The notes under the pieces were generated by a model. It made no database searches. It had not been told where the DNA came from and was given only the letters and a program-made list of their open reading frames with translations. A stretch of 7,871 nt of DNA from the NCBI GenBank assembly GCA_937898205.1, contig CALEJC010000028.1, positions 1 to 7,871 on the forward strand. Reading direction: 5' to 3'. Positions 1 through 6,223 of this stretch are shown piece by piece. The translations under genes were made by a program, and so were the position numbers. The stretch's first letter is position 1, and every line of letters starts with the position of its first letter. The DNA comes from an uncultured Bacteroidales bacterium. Its GTDB lineage: Bacteria; Bacteroidota; Bacteroidia; Bacteroidales; UBA932.

Positions 1-315
1 GATCCCTCAGGCTATTGTCACCGGAAATCTATTGAGTTGTGGATCGATCTTCCCTTTTCCACACCCTGAAAACTACACAGGAAACTGACCTGTCAGCTTC
101 CGACTACTCCTCCGCTTTCTTTCACACTCTCTCAGATCAAGTATGTGATCGACAGGATGGAGTGGCTCTATGAAAACCGCGAGCTCATCGGCGGTCTCAA
201 GTTTACCTACGAGCCACCTGTGCTTCGCTTCTTTATGGGAGGTCTTGAACCGACCTATGATTGGCCGTCAAAACTCATGGATAAGTTCCGCAAAGATTTT
301 GGTGACAGCCTATAA
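1..315 (+). pseudogene. tnaA: C-terminal part of a tryptophanase-family (beta-eliminating lyase) gene, frame disrupted near the window edge
   Basis: From about position 118 to the TAA at 313-315 one frame is clean and reads like the end of tryptophanase, a PLP enzyme that splits tryptophan to indole, pyruvate and ammonia. The segment GGLKFTYEPPVLRFF matches, without gaps, the end of E. coli TnaA (GLTFTYEPKVLRHF as I recall it). About 22 residues follow, ending DFGDSL, beyond the E. coli end point. Upstream the same frame meets a TGA at 67-69, yet resemblance continues in other frames: KSIE in frame 1, then CGSIF and PENYTGN in frame 2 (compare TnaA VEIGSF and DPKTGK), then back to frame 1. 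At least two small indels are therefore implied in the first 120 bases. They may be real decay or sequence error at a contig end; the window starts with GATC, which would fit a cloned fragment end. Tyrosine phenol-lyase is a less likely relative. Confidence 0.6.
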
Positions 316-320
316 ACCAG

Positions 321-352
321 GAAGAGGTCCGGATCCGGACCTCTTCTTTTTT
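321..352 (+). terminator. Intrinsic terminator, perfect 26-bp palindrome plus T-run
   Basis: Positions 321-346 form a perfect inverted repeat with 13-base arms (GAAGAGGTCCGGA and its complement), followed by six T at 347-352. It starts 5 bases after the TAA of the tryptophanase-like gene, as expected for its rho-independent terminator. The T-run overlaps the stop codon (351-353) of the rhamnosidase arriving from the other side. In the minus direction the hairpin is followed by CTGGTTTATA, a weak T-tract, so termination of the minus transcript here is possible but less certain. Confidence 0.85.
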
Positions 353-2915
353 AGATATTTACTGTAAATGTGTAATTGCCTGCAGAGTATTCAACAACTT
401 CTGTACTTCCTGGCAGACAGACACTTGCGGTAGCTCCTTCAGGGATGGTGATGTCCCATGTCCACTCATCTCCCTCATAGCGCCAAGCGCTCTTGATGAT
501 GCCTGCAGCAGACTTGTACTCCGCGCTCACATGGCCGAGTCTCTTGTCCGGGATAGGCTTCATGATGATGTGCTTGAAGCCCGGAGCTGTCTTGTCGGCA
601 GCGATGCCCGCAACTGTCTCCCAAATCCATTCGCACACGCAGCCGTAGGCATAGTGATTAAAGCTGTTCATGCCCTTAGGACCCATTCCGCTCTCTTTCA
701 TGTAGCTGTTCCATCTCTCCCAGATGGTAGTTGCGCCATTGTCGATAGAGTAGAGCCAGCTTGGGTTCTTGCGTTGGAAAAGGAGTTCGTAGGCAATATC
801 GTTCATTCCGTTGTCGGAGAGCGTGCTCATCAGGATTGAAGTGCCGAGGAAGCCTGTCTGGAGACAATTGTCGTGAGCTGCAAAGTTGTCACGGAGTCTT
901 CTGATCATATCTTCTCTGATCTCGCCGTCAAAGAGCTTGTTTTTAAGTGCAAACAAAGCAGGAGTCTGCATGGTGTTGAGGACCTCTGTCTTGAACATGC
1001 CCTGCTTGTCAAAGAATCTCTCTATGATGTAGGCCTTGGCTTCAACCATCATTTTTTCATACTTCGCAGCATCGCGACCGCTGGCCTCAGCCATATCTCG
1101 CATCATCTCAGCATCGCTGAGCCAGTAGCATGCGCTCAGGTAGCTCCAGTAGTTTTCTGCATCTTTTTCTGCGCCTCTGTGGCGGTTCTCTCTTGTCTCA
1201 AGCGGCTCGTAGCTAAGCCAGTCTGCCCATTGGTATCCGCCGTTTTCTGCTCTGAGGGTATGGTGGTCATACTTGGTCTCATAGACGTGATCCATAAACA
1301 TCTCCATGGACTCCCAGCTCTCGTCGATTACATCAGTGTTGCCAAACTGCTTCCAGATGGTCCAAGGCACGATCACACCTGCATCTGCCCAGCCGAGACG
1401 CATCATGTTATCGGCGCTTGCGCCATATTGAGCAAGAGGAGCTACACCCGGATAGCCGCCCAGAGGGCTCTGGGTGTCACGCAGGTCGCGAAGCCATTTG
1501 TGGAAGAAATCCTGAGTGTCGGCAAAGAAAGATCCAGTCTCTGCAAACACCTGAGTGTCAGCAGTCCAGCCAAGTCTCTCATTGCGCTGAGGGCAGTCTG
1601 TAGGGACAGAAAGATAGTTGGATCTCTGACCCCAGAGAGTGTTGGAAATGAGCTTGTTGATGAGCTCGTTGCCTGTCTCGATCTTGCCTGTCTCCAACTC
1701 TGCTGTCATCGAAGAGACAGGGATAGACTTGATGCTATGGATCTCTACCTTGTCGGTAGCTGTGATTGACACATAGCGATATCCGAAGAATGTGCAATGT
1801 GGATAATATTGTACCGGCTTCCCGGAGTCCGCAAATGTATACTTCAGCAGCATAGCGATGTCAGGAGTGCGAAGGTTGAGGCGGTGCACGCTGCCCTCAG
1901 GGCCGTCCATTCCACGGCTGTGTGCTCCGTTGCCGTCGTTGAGCAATTCGCCTGGAAGGCAGGTCAGGGTAGTGCCTTCAGCAGCCTGGAATACAAATTC
2001 AGGCACTGCAGAACTGTTCTGGCCGAAGTCCACAACCAGGGTTTCTCCCGGAAGGATGGTCATTTTCTCGCCCGGCTTGAAGCTCTTGGCGATCACCACC
2101 TTGCCGTAGGCGTCTTCCCCGGCGCCTTCTACATCTTTCCATATATATGCTTCTACAGGAGAGAGTGTGAGGTCTCTGCGGAGGTATACTTCCGCTCCCA
2201 CGCTTGGCACGATTTCGCCGGCAAATTCGTTGTTGATCTCAGGCTTGCCCAGCTTGTCAATGCATTCATAGCCAGGGACTTCGCGAGCGTCGTACTCCTC
2301 TCCGTCAAAGATCGCCGCATGCTTGACCGGACCGGCGATGCCTGCCTTCCAGTTTTCTGTATCGGGGCCGTAGAGCTTCTTGCTGCCGTCGGCAAATGTC
2401 AGCTCCAGCACTCCGCGGAATGCACATTTCTTGCCGACCATGCCGTCATAACCGCCGGGAGTCAGGATCTTGTCTGCCCACCAGCCCGGAGTTACCTGCA
2501 CTGCAAGTGTGTTGTCCTTGCCCGCGCCTTTGCTGAAGGCGTCGCTGATGTCGTAGGTAAACGAGACTTTGGTTTTCTTATAGTGGGTAAAGCCCGGCTT
2601 GAGGATTTCCTCGCCGACAATCTTGCCATTGACATAGAGCTCATAAACTCCGAGTCCTGTGGTCATCCATTTGGCAGATGTAACCTCCTGCTTGTTGCTG
2701 ATTGTAGAGACAAACCAGCTAGCGCCATCAGCTGAGCGCTCCACTCTACCGGTAGCGACAGGCGCATCAGCTGCTGAAATCCAGCTGGATACTTCCCATG
2801 CCGAATCCTCCAGCGCGTCGACCATTTGTCCGACCGGCTCATCTGTGCCGGTGCAGCATGATGCCAAAATGCCGGCACCAGCGATAGCAAATGCAAATAA
2901 TTTAATCTTCTTCAT
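351..2915 (-). CDS. Alpha-L-rhamnosidase, glycoside hydrolase family 78, exported lipoprotein
   Basis: Predicted to remove terminal alpha-L-rhamnose from plant glycans, flavonoid glycosides or bacterial polysaccharides by an inverting mechanism. The 854-residue protein starts with a lipoprotein signal: basic MKKIK, a hydrophobic stretch and lipobox LASC, with Cys20 as lipidation site. The sequence TGTDEP follows, and the acidic pair could favour surface export. Order of parts: N-terminal rhamnosidase beta-sandwich about 45-240 (including YELYVNGKIVG at 91-101), a second beta domain about 280-395, the (alpha/alpha)6 catalytic barrel about 410-770, and a C-terminal beta domain to 854. The GH78 signature TDCPQRNERLGWTAD (439-453) carries Asp440, Glu446 (expected general acid) and Asp453. 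Glu733 in TTIWERWNS is the likely general base, and NSFNHYAYG follows at 750-758. Length is normal for the family. The start lies 18 bp after the priA-like stop with no clear promoter of its own, suggesting readthrough from the cluster. No SusC/SusD or other sugar genes adjoin it. Confidence 0.93.
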   Translation of the reverse strand: MKKIKLFAFAIAGAGILASCCTGTDEPVGQMVDALEDSAWEVSSWISAADAPVATGRVERSADGASWFVSTISNKQEVTSAKWMTTGLGVYELYVNGKIVGEEILKPGFTHYKKTKVSFTYDISDAFSKGAGKDNTLAVQVTPGWWADKILTPGGYDGMVGKKCAFRGVLELTFADGSKKLYGPDTENWKAGIAGPVKHAAIFDGEEYDAREVPGYECIDKLGKPEINNEFAGEIVPSVGAEVYLRRDLTLSPVEAYIWKDVEGAGEDAYGKVVIAKSFKPGEKMTILPGETLVVDFGQNSSAVPEFVFQAAEGTTLTCLPGELLNDGNGAHSRGMDGPEGSVHRLNLRTPDIAMLLKYTFADSGKPVQYYPHCTFFGYRYVSITATDKVEIHSIKSIPVSSMTAELETGKIETGNELINKLISNTLWGQRSNYLSVPTDCPQRNERLGWTADTQVFAETGSFFADTQDFFHKWLRDLRDTQSPLGGYPGVAPLAQYGASADNMMRLGWADAGVIVPWTIWKQFGNTDVIDESWESMEMFMDHVYETKYDHHTLRAENGGYQWADWLSYEPLETRENRHRGAEKDAENYWSYLSACYWLSDAEMMRDMAEASGRDAAKYEKMMVEAKAYIIERFFDKQGMFKTEVLNTMQTPALFALKNKLFDGEIREDMIRRLRDNFAAHDNCLQTGFLGTSILMSTLSDNGMNDIAYELLFQRKNPSWLYSIDNGATTIWERWNSYMKESGMGPKGMNSFNHYAYGCVCEWIWETVAGIAADKTAPGFKHIIMKPIPDKRLGHVSAEYKSAAGIIKSAWRYEGDEWTWDITIPEGATASVCLPGSTEVVEYSAGNYTFTVNI

Positions 2916-2933
2916 AATTATGTGGTATTAGTT

Positions 2934-4520
2934 TTATGCCGGGTCTACATCGAGGTAATGTCCCTGATGTAGCTTTCTTGCTAGCTCTTTCTTCTTGGTA
3001 TTCAGTGATTTATCCTGCGCGAGGAAGGCTTTGTCTACAACCTTTCCTGTCTCTTTGTCGACTGTGTGCACGAGTCTGGTATATGGCGGGAAGCCAAAAA
3101 GCTTTCTCTCCTGAAGGAGTTGGTCGTGGCTCCTGTCGAGCGACCATCTCTGTGGCACTCTGGCTTGCACTGTGAGTCTGGGTGTGAGTCCAAGCAACTG
3201 ATGGCACAGGCCGATGGCTTTCTCGTCTGCACGGAAGTCCTCCTGGTCAGCAAAAGCATCGGCACTCAGCAGAGCAATCAATTCTACATCCGTGCAATCC
3301 TGTCGTTTGAGCTCTGCCAGAGTAAGGACCTCAGTCTTTAGCTCAAGTTGCTGTATCTGCTGCGCCAGCTCTTCGGCGCGCTCATATCCTCTGATCAGAA
3401 GCACCCTGCCTTTGCAGGCCTTGATCTGGGCAATCAACTTGCGTGAGAGTGGCCCGATCATGCCGTTTTTGCCTCGTTCCGCTCCAATATCGATGAGTGT
3501 AAACTCTCCTTCCTGGCCCTCGAGCTGCCTGAGCTGATATTTGCCCTTGGCGCAATTGCTGATGCTCTCAAGCGAAGGGAAACTTGACCCAAGCATCACG
3601 GAGGCAGAGTGTATGCTTGCCAGCATTATCGCACAGTCGCGGCCGTGGTAGCGCGGACTCGGCTCGTTCTGCTTGTAGAGAGGGTCCTGCTCCTCGTCGA
3701 TTATCACGAGGCTTAAGTTGGTGAATGGTAGGAAGATAGCGCTTCGCGAACCGATCACTACCACGCTCTCGGCGCGGCGCAATGCTACAGACGCCTTGCC
3801 TCTGGCGCTAGTGCCGGAGTCGGCGTAGACGCAATGCAGCTTGTCGGCAAATGCTTCTCTTAGCTCAGCTTCCATCTTGCTGCAGAAAGCCTTTTCCGGG
3901 CTTAGCACAAGCACCTGGCGCCCGTCTTTGAGCTGTGTGGCGATCGCATCGATGTAGGCCTGCATTCGCTTGCTTCCTTGAAGGAGGATAGGTTTCTGAG
4001 CAGGGGCTTTGGCAGCGGGAGCAGGTGCCTGTCGGCACAAGAGGTCGATGGCGTTTTGTATCTCAACCTGCTTGTCGAGCAGTCGCGATGTGACGCTGTC
4101 GCTCAGGCGTCTGTTGTTTTCCTTCTTGGCAAGTCGCTCTTTGATGCTGTCTTGAAGTCTTGCAAGCCGCTCTCGCAATTTCTCTACCTGAGCTGCTCGG
4201 TTTTCTTCTGCTCTTAGGGCAGGGTAGGCAGCTTTGTAGACTTCGCCCGGGGCGCAGAGATAGTAGGTGGAGATGAAATCCCAGAGCTTGAGCTCTTCTT
4301 CTGTGACAGGAGGATATAGTCTTTCTACTGAGAGTATGCTTCTGATCTTGCTATAGTCAACCCCTTGAGGCTCTCCGCTCTGACAGACTACGCCGGTGTA
4401 TTTGCGGCCGGAAAGCATGACCTTGACAAATGTGCCGACACTCAAAGGCTCTGAGGCATAGTACCATGGCACCCAAGGTGTCTTGAGTGGCAGCAGGACC
4501 TTGATGAAGTACCTGTCCAT
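2934..4520 (-). CDS. priA: PriA-like primosomal protein N', shortened and apparently without helicase motifs
   Basis: PriA recognises stalled replication forks and reloads the replisome, normally as a zinc-binding 3'-5' helicase of roughly 730-830 residues. This protein has 528. The N-terminal DNA-binding domain (1-105) is well kept, including WDFISTYYLCAPGEVYKAA (80-98). The winged-helix region is replaced by a charged, probably coiled-coil stretch (about 105-160) and an Ala/Pro linker (163-176). Walker A, expected as GVTGSGKT, is reduced to LLQGSKRMQAY (179-189), about three residues short. Core traces remain: GSRSAIFLPF (257-266), IIDEEQDPLYKQ (274-284, usually DEEH) and GSSFPSLES (311-319). 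The whole cysteine cluster is absent, with no CxxC anywhere. Motif V is missing and motif VI is QLLGLTPR (441-448) in place of QVAGRAGR. The ending FGFPPYTRL (475-483) and DVDPA is PriA-like. The frame is open throughout, so this looks like a deliberate non-helicase version, not a frameshifted one. It starts 12 bp after the msrA stop. Confidence 0.85.
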   Translation of the reverse strand: MDRYFIKVLLPLKTPWVPWYYASEPLSVGTFVKVMLSGRKYTGVVCQSGEPQGVDYSKIRSILSVERLYPPVTEEELKLWDFISTYYLCAPGEVYKAAYPALRAEENRAAQVEKLRERLARLQDSIKERLAKKENNRRLSDSVTSRLLDKQVEIQNAIDLLCRQAPAPAAKAPAQKPILLQGSKRMQAYIDAIATQLKDGRQVLVLSPEKAFCSKMEAELREAFADKLHCVYADSGTSARGKASVALRRAESVVVIGSRSAIFLPFTNLSLVIIDEEQDPLYKQNEPSPRYHGRDCAIMLASIHSASVMLGSSFPSLESISNCAKGKYQLRQLEGQEGEFTLIDIGAERGKNGMIGPLSRKLIAQIKACKGRVLLIRGYERAEELAQQIQQLELKTEVLTLAELKRQDCTDVELIALLSADAFADQEDFRADEKAIGLCHQLLGLTPRLTVQARVPQRWSLDRSHDQLLQERKLFGFPPYTRLVHTVDKETGKVVDKAFLAQDKSLNTKKKELARKLHQGHYLDVDPA

Positions 4521-4532
4521 GACGGGAGGTGT

Positions 4533-5051
4533 TTAGTCTGTGGAAATCCCCGATCCGCTTTTTGCAAACTCCATCAATGCTTCCGGGATGTGGCAATAAC
4601 CACCTGGATGTTTTTCCAGATAATCCTGATGCTCTTCCTCTGCTCGGTAGAAGTTTTTAAGTGGCTTGACCTCTACAGCAAGGGGAGTCTTTAACTCAGC
4701 TGCGATGCGGTTGTAGATGTTGTTGATGGCCGGAAGATCCTTCTCGTCGTTGTAATAGATGCCTGTGCGGTAGCGAGTGCCCTCGTCCTCTCCCTGCTTG
4801 TTGACGCTGGTAGGGTCAATGGCTCTGAAATAGATCTGAAGAATCCTCTCAAGTCCGATAAAATCAGTATCGTATGACACTCTCACCGCCTCAGCATAGC
4901 CAGTGGAGTCTGTGTAGACCTCCCTGTAGGTGGGGTGGTGTATGTTGCCATTGGCGTAGCCGGCTTCAGCCTTGACTACACCCTGGATGAGTTTTAGGTA
5001 GCGTTGTGCTCCCCAAAAGCAACCTGCGGCTAATACGATTTCTTTTATCAT
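4533..5051 (-). CDS. msrA: Peptide-methionine (S)-S-oxide reductase MsrA
   Basis: Reduces the S form of methionine sulfoxide in proteins and free methionine, repairing oxidative damage in the cytoplasm. The 172-residue protein has the MsrA signature GCFWGAQ (10-16) with catalytic Cys11, then GYANG (31-35), TGYAEAVRV (50-58), DPTSVNKQGEDEGTRYRTGIYY (split here as DPTSVNKQ at 80-87 and GTRYRTGIYY at 91-100), EEEHQDYL (138-145) and GGYCHI (150-155). Cys153 in the last motif is the probable recycling cysteine. It is a single-domain MsrA: no MsrB domain is attached and there is no signal peptide. The start codon lies 3 bp after the thioesterase stop (TAA ACC ATG), which indicates co-transcription and probably coupled translation. 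No Shine-Dalgarno sequence is evident, as is common in Bacteroidetes. Confidence 0.95.
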   Translation of the reverse strand: MIKEIVLAAGCFWGAQRYLKLIQGVVKAEAGYANGNIHHPTYREVYTDSTGYAEAVRVSYDTDFIGLERILQIYFRAIDPTSVNKQGEDEGTRYRTGIYYNDEKDLPAINNIYNRIAAELKTPLAVEVKPLKNFYRAEEEHQDYLEKHPGGYCHIPEALMEFAKSGSGISTD

Positions 5052-5054
5052 GGT

Positions 5055-5435
5055 TTATTTAGAGTCAGCTTTGGCTTGAAATTTCACATTGTCGATGATA
5101 AATCTCTCGTGGCGACCTTCGCCGATGAGACCTCTCTCGTCATAGGCTGCGACTTTGAAGATGAGCTTGCGTCTGTCTATCTCGATGAGCTCGGTTTCTG
5201 CCCAGACCTTCATCCCGCAAGGAGTTGCAGAGCAATGGGATACGTCTACATGTGTCCCCACTGTTCCTTGTCCTTCTTCGAGATATGGTTCAACGGAATA
5301 AACTGCGGCTTTCTCGATCAGAGCAATCATCATCGCAGTGGCATAGACCTTAACAAGACCGCTGCCAACATTACTAGCGAGCTTGTCCGGAGTCACTGTG
5401 TACTCCTGATATCCTTTAATGCCAATTTCAACCAT
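5055..5435 (-). CDS. Hotdog-fold thioesterase, FlK-like family
   Basis: Predicted to hydrolyse an acyl-CoA thioester in the cytoplasm; the substrate is unknown. An upstream ATG at 5447 would give 130 residues but lies inside the tRNA-Ala gene. The ATG at 5435 gives 126 residues and the N-terminus MVEIGIKGYQEYTVT, which resembles the usual family start, so I chose it. With that start, Thr33, Glu41 and His67 have the same spacing (8 and 26 residues) as the Thr42-Glu50-His76 triad of fluoroacetyl-CoA thioesterase FlK, in the contexts VYATAMMIALIEKAA and GTHVDVSH. The strands ETELIEIDRRKLIFKVAAYD and the end GEGRHERFII fit the hotdog sheet. A fluoroacetate role is not implied: similar proteins are widespread and mostly uncharacterised. 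It begins 4 bases after the mature tRNA end and its stop is 3 bp before msrA. Confidence 0.85.
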   Translation of the reverse strand: MVEIGIKGYQEYTVTPDKLASNVGSGLVKVYATAMMIALIEKAAVYSVEPYLEEGQGTVGTHVDVSHCSATPCGMKVWAETELIEIDRRKLIFKVAAYDERGLIGEGRHERFIIDNVKFQAKADSK

Positions 5436-5439
5436 TTTG

Positions 5440-5512
5440 TGGAGCATAGCGGAATCGAACCGCTGACCTTTTGAATGCCATTCAAACGCTCTACCAACTG
5501 AGCTAATACCCC
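5440..5512 (-). tRNA. tRNA-Ala, anticodon GGC
   Basis: Reading the minus strand from 5512, a complete 73-nt cloverleaf folds. The acceptor stem GGGGTAT pairs with ATGCTCC, including the G3:U70 wobble pair that marks alanine tRNAs. The D stem is GCTC/GAGC with loop AGTTGGTA. The anticodon stem TTTGA/TCAAA encloses loop ATGGCAT, giving anticodon GGC for GCC and GCU codons. The variable region is AGGTC and the T arm is AGCGG/CCGCT with loop TTCGATT. A73 is at 5440. The next bases are CAAA, so the CCA tail is not encoded and must be added after transcription. Confidence 0.97.
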
Positions 5513-5523
5513 GTAAGCGAGTG

Positions 5524-5531
5524 CAAATATA
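5524..5531 (-). promoter_or_regulatory. Bacteroidetes-type -7 promoter box (TATATTTG) for the tRNA-led cluster
   Basis: On the minus strand 5531-5524 reads TATATTTG, an exact match to the Bacteroidetes primary sigma consensus TAnnTTTG. It ends 11 bases before the first base of tRNA-Ala, which places transcription start just upstream of the tRNA. A -33 TTTG element is not clear; the bases at the expected spacing read TGTG. The box lies in the 42-bp AT-rich gap between the tRNA and the divergent HAD gene. Confidence 0.65.
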
Positions 5532-5554
5532 ACAAAAATAATTATCTTCGCCAC

Positions 5555-6223
5555 ATGATTACAGACAGAAAGTGGGATTTGGTCATCTTTGACCTCGACG
5601 GAACAATCGTAGACACAATTTATGATCTGGCAGCAGCAGTAAACCATGCTTTGTCAAGCAAAAATCTTCCTTGCAGAAGCCTCGAAGAATGTCGTGCCAG
5701 AGTGGGTCATGGTGTGAGAAACCTGGTGTGGCAGGCGATGCCGGAGGACTGTCAGAACGATGAGGCTTTGCTAGAAGAGCTGCTTCAGGTCTTTATGAGT
5801 TACTATACTGCCCATATCGCTGTAAAGTCCCAGCCTTATCCCGGAGTCGTCGATCTGCTCAAAAGCCTCAGAGAAGCAGGTGTCAGACTCGCTGTCGCTT
5901 CAAATAAGTTTCAGGAAGGCACTCAGACAATCGTGAGCACTTTCTTCCCCGATGTGGAGTTTTGTGCTGTGCTTGGCGGCACAAAAGAGCTTCCGCTCAA
6001 ACCTGATCCTGCGATCGTCCGCAAAATCTTTGACCTGAGCGGAGTGGATGCTTCCAGAGCTGTGATGGTGGGAGATTCTTCAACCGATATGAAGACTGCT
6101 TCAGCTGCGGGAATTCCTTCAATAGCAGTGACTTGGGGCTTTAAGCCTGATGGCGCGGTGCCGCTCGCAGATGCCGTTGCCCACGATGCAGAGGAGCTTC
6201 GCGCGCTACTTCTTGACAAATAG
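5555..6223 (+). CDS. gph: HAD-superfamily hydrolase, phosphoglycolate phosphatase type
   Basis: Probable cytoplasmic phosphatase of the Gph group, which removes phosphate from 2-phosphoglycolate formed during DNA repair or oxygenation side reactions; pyrophosphatase (PpaX) or another small phosphate ester are alternatives. The 222-residue protein has all four HAD motifs: DLDGT (13-17; Asp13 nucleophile, Asp15 acid/base), SNK (116-118), Lys149 in LKPDP, and GDSSTDM (173-179; Asp174 and Asp178 for magnesium). The region about 20-90 is a helical C1 cap. Length is typical. It is divergent from the tRNA-led cluster, with only 42 bp between tRNA and ATG, and has no evident Shine-Dalgarno sequence or strong promoter box. 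Its last 18 bases overlap the end of the permease gene on the other strand. Confidence 0.9.
   Translation: MITDRKWDLVIFDLDGTIVDTIYDLAAAVNHALSSKNLPCRSLEECRARVGHGVRNLVWQAMPEDCQNDEALLEELLQVFMSYYTAHIAVKSQPYPGVVDLLKSLREAGVRLAVASNKFQEGTQTIVSTFFPDVEFCAVLGGTKELPLKPDPAIVRKIFDLSGVDASRAVMVGDSSTDMKTASAAGIPSIAVTWGFKPDGAVPLADAVAHDAEELRALLLDK

Noticed and set aside
170..367. Plus-strand 65-codon open frame running through the terminator
   Set aside because: It is out of frame with the tryptophanase-like sequence, crosses the terminator hairpin and resembles no protein.
873..1769. Long plus-strand open frame (298 codons) opposite the rhamnosidase
   Set aside because: It is fully antisense to a clear GH78 gene, its translation shows no recognisable domain, and it is explained by the codon bias of the real gene.
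1797..2735. Second long plus-strand open frame (312 codons) opposite the rhamnosidase
   Set aside because: Same antisense shadow: irregular composition, no motifs, and the opposite frame encodes a conserved family.
2934..4520. Possibility that the missing PriA motifs are hidden in another frame by frameshift errors
   Set aside because: The frame is open for 528 codons and recognisable PriA segments occur before and after every gap in the same frame; the overlapping plus- and minus-strand frames show no helicase motifs.
5436..5447. ATG at 5447 as the thioesterase start
   Set aside because: It lies within the acceptor end of tRNA-Ala and adds four residues not expected in the family; the ATG at 5435 fits better.
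5543..5550. TATCTTCG as a -7 box for the HAD gene
   Set aside because: It has one mismatch to TAnnTTTG, no -33 element at the right spacing, and only 4 bases before the ATG; the HAD promoter remains unassigned.
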